Source: a virus | Strand: one strand, 5' to 3' | DNA: 64,000 nucleotides | Virus record (IMG/VR): IMGVR_UViG_3300026334_000001 | Span: 26,053-90,052 of that record | Shown here: positions 58,951-64,000 of the stretch, piece by piece | Layout: every line of letters starts with the position of its first letter | Numbering within the stretch: position 1 is the stretch's first letter | Translations under genes and position numbers: made by a program | The notes under the pieces: generated by a model | What the model was told of the DNA's origin: nothing | Database searches by the model: none | Seen by the model: only the letters and a program-made list of their open reading frames with translations

Positions 58951-59152
58951 TACAACTTATAAGATACTAGAAGAAGTAGCTACATCTAATGGAGTTACTA
59001 TGAAAGAAGTGGAGAAAGCTTTAGATGGTTACTATAAAGCTGTAGCAGATACAATAAAAGAAACTGAACCTGTAGAAATCAAGATGGATTTTCTAGGTAA
59101 GTTTATACCGAACATGAAAAAATTTAACGATGATAGGTCTAATAGTAATTGA
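58937..59152 (+). CDS. HU/IHF-like small protein
   Basis: A 71-residue protein. The helical start (ILEEVATSNGVTMKEVEKAL) and VEIKMDFLGKFIPN resemble the first part of HU/IHF proteins, which have a two-helix base and then V-x-LxGFG-F. The DNA-binding beta arm is missing. crAss-like phages are known to carry IHF-like genes. Here it is just before the terminase genes, so a DNA-bending or packaging role is possible. Confidence 0.45.
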   Translation: MKIDNTTYKILEEVATSNGVTMKEVEKALDGYYKAVADTIKETEPVEIKMDFLGKFIPNMKKFNDDRSNSN

Positions 59153-59753
59153 TGAAGATGGATTACCTACTTTTAATCCTGAGTTAAGGATGATAAAAGA
59201 GTATAAGGTAATCATTGAAAGAGATAGAGGATCTAAAGGTGATAGTCAAGGAAGAAAAAAGAGGTTAGCTACTATGGAGTTAGCCTTTATTTATTTCTAT
59301 TCAGATTTTAGATCTCCTTATGTAAGTAATTATTCAGAGTCAGAACTTGAACCACGTATTAAAAAGAGGTTAGGGTTTGATGATGATTGGAAACCAGATG
59401 AAGCTGTGTGGGAAGCAATTAAGATCTATAAGCAAGATCAAGAAACTCCATCAATGAAATCTCTACATGATATTAAAACAGCTTTATTTTCTGCTAATAG
59501 ATTGACTGGTCTTGTTACTAAACGATTAGATGATCGTATAACACAAGCAGAAGAGTTGATGATGAATGATTCAGCACAAGGAACAGAAGTATTAGATAAA
59601 GCATTAGCAGATTTAAGTAAAGTAATTGAAGTATCTCAAAAGATACCTACCCATTTAGATGCTGTAGCAGCAATGGAGAAGAAAGTGAAAGCTGAATTTG
59701 AATCTAATACAAAAGGAAGAGCAGGAAAAACAGTTAGTACATGGCAGCTTTAG
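59130..59753 (+). CDS. Protein preceding TerL, possible small terminase subunit
   Basis: A 207-residue helical protein. The middle has FYSDFRSPYVSNYSESELEP and a following helix, and the C-terminal half is a long coiled-coil-like region (ITQAEELMMNDSAQGTEVLD). It overlaps TerL by 13 bases, the usual place of a TerS gene. I see no clear DNA-binding motif. The TerS role is inferred from position. Confidence 0.5.
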   Translation: MIGLIVIDEDGLPTFNPELRMIKEYKVIIERDRGSKGDSQGRKKRLATMELAFIYFYSDFRSPYVSNYSESELEPRIKKRLGFDDDWKPDEAVWEAIKIYKQDQETPSMKSLHDIKTALFSANRLTGLVTKRLDDRITQAEELMMNDSAQGTEVLDKALADLSKVIEVSQKIPTHLDAVAAMEKKVKAEFESNTKGRAGKTVSTWQL

Positions 59754-61825
59754 GACTAGTTAATACTCAAGCTTTCAGAGAAACTGCCACTTATTTCGAT
59801 AAGCATAAGCAATATGAAGCTGGTATTCCAGGAACTCTTGAAAATAAGGAATTCTGGAATAGAGAAATAGATAGATGTTTAAATGGATATACAACTGGAG
59901 GTATTTATATTTCTGGTTATTACTATTTCTATTTAAATTTTTGTAGGATTCAAATTGTAGAAGAAACTTATAAGGAAGTACATAAGACTAAAGTAAAACA
60001 TGCTCGTAAAGCAGGAGAAAGAAAAGAATCATTTCCAGATTTCTGGGATGTTGACTATGTGTATTTTACAGCATTAGATATTGCACAGAATGGAATTGAT
60101 AAAGGAGATTTATTGAAGTTACCTGTATCAATTAATATTAATGAAGATAGTTTAGGAGGTGGGCATCATATGGCTTGGCTAAAACCACGTGGTGTAGGTG
60201 CATCATGGAAAGGTGGATCATTAGCAGCAAGGAACTTCTCTTTGATTCGACAAAGTAAGAGTTATATGATGGCTAATGAGAAGGAGTTCTTAACAAAGGA
60301 TGGTATCTTCTCCAAGTTCTTAGAGTTTAAGGATTGGTTAATTGTACATGCAGAAGGTATAGGTAAAGTATCTGAATTCAAAGAGGATAGAAATAACATG
60401 CATATTCGTGCATCTATTGATATCGAAGGTATTGAAAGAGGATATATGTCAGAAGTGTTTGGAGTTTCACTTCAAAATAACTGGCAAAAAGCACGTGGTA
60501 AACGTGGTCAATTAATCTTATGGGAAGAGTTAGGTAAGTTTCCTAATGCAGATAAAGCTTGGGAGATAGCAAGACCATCAGTAGAAGAAGGAGATGTTAA
60601 CTTTGGTACCATGATTGGGTTTGGTACAGGCGGTACAGAAGGAGCTAACTTTGAATCTCTTGAAAGAATGTTTTATGATCCTTTATCATATAATCTAATA
60701 GCATTTGATAATATATGGGATGAAGGAATGTCAGGTACTAAGTGTGGTTTATTTACACCTGCTTATTATAACATTAAGTTTAAAGATGCTCAAGGTAATA
60801 GTAATAAGGAATTAGCTAAAGATTATTTTGATGGAGAAAGAGAGTTAGCACAGAAAGCAAAAGATCCAAGTTTACTACCTAGAAAGAAAGCAGAAGCACC
60901 TTATACTCCGAAAGAAGCAGTTCTAAAAGGGAGTGGTAATATTTTTATGTCAGATGAATTGATTAATCAAAGACAAAAGGTATTCGTTAGCAGATCTTAT
61001 GAAACTCTTGGTACAAAAGGTTATTTTAAAAGAGAAGGTTTTGACTTGAAGTTTAAACCAGATCCTCTATTAAATCCTATTCACTTATTCCCTCATAAAG
61101 ATAGGTATCAAGATTATAGTGGAGCAGTAGTAGTTTATGAAGCTCCTTATAAAAAAGATAGTAAAATTCCAAATAATTTATATAAATTGTGTCTTGATAC
61201 ATATAGGCATGATTCGACTACTGGAGATTCAGTAGGAGCTGCATATGTAATCAAACAAGCTAATAATTTTACAGCGGATAAAGGTGATAGAATTGTAGCA
61301 AGTTATGTAGGTAGACCTAATAGTCAAGAAACCTTTAATAAGGTTGTATTTGAATTAGCAGAATACTATAATGCAGAGATAGCATTTGAGAATGATGAAC
61401 CAGGAGATGTAGTGGGATATGCTAAAAGACATAAAAAGATACATATGTTAGCTGAAGAATTTGAGTTAGCATATGATGTCACTCTTCAATCAGCAAAGAC
61501 TAAGAGGGGATTTGGAATGCATATGGGTTCTGGTAAAGAGAACAAAAGGAAGAAACAAGGAGATGTGTATATTAAAGAGTGGTTATACACCATCAGATAC
61601 ACAGCAGAAGATGGAACAGAGATTCTTAATTTACATACAATATTTGATCTAGGTTTACTAGATGAATTAATGGCATATGGTGAAGGTAACTTTGATAGGA
61701 TATCAGCATTAAGGATAGGAATTTATCATATGCAAGAGTTACTGTATACCGAAACAGTGCCCTCTTTACCTATAAGAAGTTCGATAGATGATTTTTTTAG
61801 TAGAGATTTTTTTCCAGATAACTAA
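59741..61825 (+). CDS. terL: Terminase large subunit
   Basis: A 694-residue packaging motor. KPRGVGASWK (148-157) is the Walker A variant seen in phage terminases, and QLILWEE (257-263) is Walker B with the catalytic Glu pair. In the nuclease half, LCLDTYRHD (D486) is the first metal-binding strand and AFENDEPGD (near 549-556) the second. It cuts concatemeric DNA and pumps it into the prohead through the portal encoded 2 bases downstream. Confidence 0.92.
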   Translation: MAALGLVNTQAFRETATYFDKHKQYEAGIPGTLENKEFWNREIDRCLNGYTTGGIYISGYYYFYLNFCRIQIVEETYKEVHKTKVKHARKAGERKESFPDFWDVDYVYFTALDIAQNGIDKGDLLKLPVSININEDSLGGGHHMAWLKPRGVGASWKGGSLAARNFSLIRQSKSYMMANEKEFLTKDGIFSKFLEFKDWLIVHAEGIGKVSEFKEDRNNMHIRASIDIEGIERGYMSEVFGVSLQNNWQKARGKRGQLILWEELGKFPNADKAWEIARPSVEEGDVNFGTMIGFGTGGTEGANFESLERMFYDPLSYNLIAFDNIWDEGMSGTKCGLFTPAYYNIKFKDAQGNSNKELAKDYFDGERELAQKAKDPSLLPRKKAEAPYTPKEAVLKGSGNIFMSDELINQRQKVFVSRSYETLGTKGYFKREGFDLKFKPDPLLNPIHLFPHKDRYQDYSGAVVVYEAPYKKDSKIPNNLYKLCLDTYRHDSTTGDSVGAAYVIKQANNFTADKGDRIVASYVGRPNSQETFNKVVFELAEYYNAEIAFENDEPGDVVGYAKRHKKIHMLAEEFELAYDVTLQSAKTKRGFGMHMGSGKENKRKKQGDVYIKEWLYTIRYTAEDGTEILNLHTIFDLGLLDELMAYGEGNFDRISALRIGIYHMQELLYTETVPSLPIRSSIDDFFSRDFFPDN

Positions 61826-61827
61826 AG

Positions 61828-64000
61828 ATGATAAGACCAAAACAACGTATTACAACAGCAGATAGAACAGAAGATTGGTGGAAAGAGTCTGCTAGATGGT
61901 TTGCTGATTCATGCATTCCTGCAATGGATCAAGTAGAAGCGCAGATTTTATATAGAGCTGCAAATGGACAGCTTCAAGAAAATGATTATCTTTATGTAAC
62001 TAATCCTTTTAATAGTAAAGATCCTAAGTTTACAAGATTTCCAGCTAAGATTAGAAACTTTGATATTATATCTACGAATGTAATGTTGATGATGGGAGAG
62101 AAGAGGAAACGTGGATTAAGATATACAGTAGTAGCTAGAGATTCTGATATTGATAGTCAGAGGAAAGAATTAGAGAATCAGTTAGTAGAGAAGTTGTTAG
62201 TGCAGCAGATTATGTCTGAACTACAACAACAGACTTTACAAAATGGTGAACAATTCGATGTAGAGGTTTCTCAACAGTATTCAGTAGAGAAGATTAAGAA
62301 AATGGTAGATAGCTTGCCAGATAAGTTAGCTATCATGGGACAGGAAGCTCTAGATTATATAAGAGATTATAATAGATTAGATAGTATCTTTGCAGAAGCA
62401 TGGTATCATTTCTTAGTTACAGCTAAAGCGTTTACTTATAAAGGAATTTATAAAGATGAAGTTATAGAAAAAGCAGTTTCTCCTAAAGAGATTTGGTATT
62501 TAGCTAATAGTCATGATACATTCTTAGAAGATTGTGAAGCTATTAAACGTCTTGTAAGAATGCCTCTTACAGAGGTGATAGATAAATTCCAAGATATGAA
62601 AGGTTTTACTGATGATGTTATCAGAGAATTAGAAAGTAGACTTGGGTATGATGGAGGAGAAGGATTCTATCCTAAAGCAAAACTAAATGGATATACTGAT
62701 CAAGATACATGGGCAAATGAAGTTAGATCATCATCAGCTTTATGGAACAAGTTATCTAATGATGATAGTAAAATCTATTCAGATCAAGAAGGAATTCAAG
62801 TAGAACATATTGTATGGACTACTCTTATTAAAATTGGTAAAGTATCCGGAGCTAATATCTTTGGAGAAGAGTTTGAAGAAGAAGTCGATGATACATATAA
62901 AGCAATTCCAGGAGAAGAAGTAGAGTGGACTTGGGTAAAGCAGAAATGCGAAGCTTATATCATTGATGATAAATATATTGTAGGTTATGATTTCATTAAT
63001 GAATTAAGAGGTTCTATTAATGAACCTAATGCAGTAAAGAATCCTTACAATGGGAAGATCTTAGCAATGAAGCATACTGATCCTATGTCAATTGTGAAGA
63101 AAGGAATACCATATCAAATTAAATATAATATAGTTCATTATTATATAGAAAAATCATTTGCTAAAAACTTAGATAAGATTACTGTATTTCCTTTAGGATT
63201 GATTCCTAATAAGGAAGGTCACTCAATGGAATCTACTATGTATTATGCTAGTGCATTTGGTTTTATGTTTCCAGATGAAACAAGTAAGAATTTTCAAACT
63301 GCTCTTAATGGAGTGAAGATATTAGATGCAAGTTTAAGTCAACACATCAATAGATTATATGAATATCTAAATGTAATTAAAGAAGAATGGGATGCATCAA
63401 TAGGAATGAGTGGACAGAGGAAAGGACAGATGAATGCATCAGATGGTAAAGCAGTTGCACAAGAAGCTATATTCAGAAGTTCTATTATGACTGAAGAATA
63501 CTTTACACAGTTTGAAGAATTAGAGGAATCGGATTTAAATGGATTATTAGAGTTAAGTAAATATGCATTTAGCGAAGGAAAGAAAGCTAACTATATAAAC
63601 TCTGATTTAAAGAGAACAATGTTACAGATTGATCCTAATTCTTTCTGCTTTTCAAAGTATCTAGTGAGAGCTTCTAATAGTGGAAAAGACTTAATGAATT
63701 TAGAAGCTGTAAGAGCGCAAGCAACTCAATTTGCACAGAATGGTGCTTCTCCTTCTACAGTAACTAAAATTATAACAGCTAATAATGTTAGTAAGTTAAT
63801 GGAAGAATTAGAAGATCTTGAATTGCAATTTGAAGCTAAACAACAAGCAGCACAGAAAGCACAGAATGATGCAATGATTCAAGCAGAACAAGTTAAAGCT
63901 GATAATGATCAAGCGAAGAGAGAAGTAGATTACTATAAGATTGATAAAGATTACGAAAAAGCAGTTGAAGTTGCAAGGATTGGAGCAGAGAGTAAATTAA
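61828..64000 (+). CDS. Portal protein, 3' end beyond window
   Basis: The frame opens at ATG 61828, two bases after the TerL stop, and is open to the end (724 codons). It starts MIRPKQRITTADRTEDWWKE. The N-terminal part is helical, with LMMGEKRKRGLRYTVVARDS, and the later segment MGEEKR-like and GQRKGQMNASDGKAVAQEA region (about residues 530-550) is typical of portal wings and stems. The C-terminal part is a Gln/Ala-rich helix. Position after TerL and its size match crAss-like portals, which form the dodecameric DNA channel. Confidence 0.85.
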   Translation, partial: MIRPKQRITTADRTEDWWKESARWFADSCIPAMDQVEAQILYRAANGQLQENDYLYVTNPFNSKDPKFTRFPAKIRNFDIISTNVMLMMGEKRKRGLRYTVVARDSDIDSQRKELENQLVEKLLVQQIMSELQQQTLQNGEQFDVEVSQQYSVEKIKKMVDSLPDKLAIMGQEALDYIRDYNRLDSIFAEAWYHFLVTAKAFTYKGIYKDEVIEKAVSPKEIWYLANSHDTFLEDCEAIKRLVRMPLTEVIDKFQDMKGFTDDVIRELESRLGYDGGEGFYPKAKLNGYTDQDTWANEVRSSSALWNKLSNDDSKIYSDQEGIQVEHIVWTTLIKIGKVSGANIFGEEFEEEVDDTYKAIPGEEVEWTWVKQKCEAYIIDDKYIVGYDFINELRGSINEPNAVKNPYNGKILAMKHTDPMSIVKKGIPYQIKYNIVHYYIEKSFAKNLDKITVFPLGLIPNKEGHSMESTMYYASAFGFMFPDETSKNFQTALNGVKILDASLSQHINRLYEYLNVIKEEWDASIGMSGQRKGQMNASDGKAVAQEAIFRSSIMTEEYFTQFEELEESDLNGLLELSKYAFSEGKKANYINSDLKRTMLQIDPNSFCFSKYLVRASNSGKDLMNLEAVRAQATQFAQNGASPSTVTKIITANNVSKLMEELEDLELQFEAKQQAAQKAQNDAMIQAEQVKADNDQAKREVDYYKIDKDYEKAVEVARIGAESKL

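Noticed and set aside
1-64000. CRISPR arrays, insertion sequences and ordinary tRNA genes
   Set aside because: No regularly spaced repeats, no transposase motifs and no complete tRNA cloverleaf other than the tmRNA were found by eye.
1-64000. Stop-codon reassignment (TAG or TGA read as sense), known in some crAss-like phages
   Set aside because: TAG, TGA and TAA all occur as stops directly next to following start codons, and long genes have no in-frame TAG or TGA.

Overview
This window looks like part of a crAss-like phage genome (order Crassvirales, host in the Bacteroidota). The basis is protein content and gene order read by eye: a giant virion RNA polymerase (vRNAP) with a DxDxD active-site loop, a TerL-portal pair, a block of small conserved genes before TerL, and a replication block on the opposite strand (family A DNA polymerase, DnaB-like helicase, primase, SF2 helicase, ATP-dependent ligase, ThyX, Ung, dNMP kinase, MazG-like enzyme). 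The DNA is strongly A+T-rich. Several intergenic regions carry Bacteroidota-type promoters (-33 TTTG, -7 TAnnTTTG). Stop codons behave normally: TAA, TAG and TGA all sit next to following starts, so I see no recoding.

Layout. (1) 1-18708, + strand: the end of the virion module, with the tail of one internal protein, a 620-residue internal protein, the 3849-residue vRNAP that also carries an HExxH zincin motif, and a 1602-residue partner with a PD-(D/E)XK nuclease motif set. A bidirectional terminator at 18715-18741 separates it from convergent genes. (2) 18750-46565, almost all - strand: nucleotide metabolism, a Tad1-like cyclic-nucleotide sponge, replication and recombination genes, and a two-intron cassette. 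(3) 46953-47771: a lone + strand gene for a Gly/Gln-rich protein with its own terminator. (4) 47849-54047, - strand: secreted glucosaminidase endolysin, a possible holin, many tiny and membrane proteins, a phage-encoded tmRNA and several structured intergenic RNAs. (5) 54102-54513: divergent promoter region. (6) 54514-64000, + strand: small genes, then an HU/IHF-like protein, a possible terminase partner, TerL and the portal, which runs off the window.

Main points of interest. Two genes are interrupted by group I introns, each at a conserved motif. A putative amidoligase is split at SG/IHYHVD by an intron encoding a LAGLIDADG enzyme. A rIIA-like GHKL ATPase is split in its G2 glycine box by an intron encoding a GIY-YIG enzyme whose C-terminus is translated from the intron core. 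In both, joining the exons restores the reading frame. A complete tmRNA lies at 49262-49597 on the - strand. A small RNA gene at 21444-21583 has its own promoter and terminator, and two of its loops are complementary to each other. Several other intercistronic stretches are closed by long helices.

How the genes may work together. The vRNAP would be ejected with the DNA to transcribe early genes. The - strand block makes the replisome, nucleotide pools and recombination functions. The lysis genes and the + strand packaging and virion genes serve the late stage. The Tad1-like sponge may blunt cyclic-nucleotide immunity, and the tmRNA may supply ribosome rescue. All functional calls come from motifs seen by eye; no database search was run.
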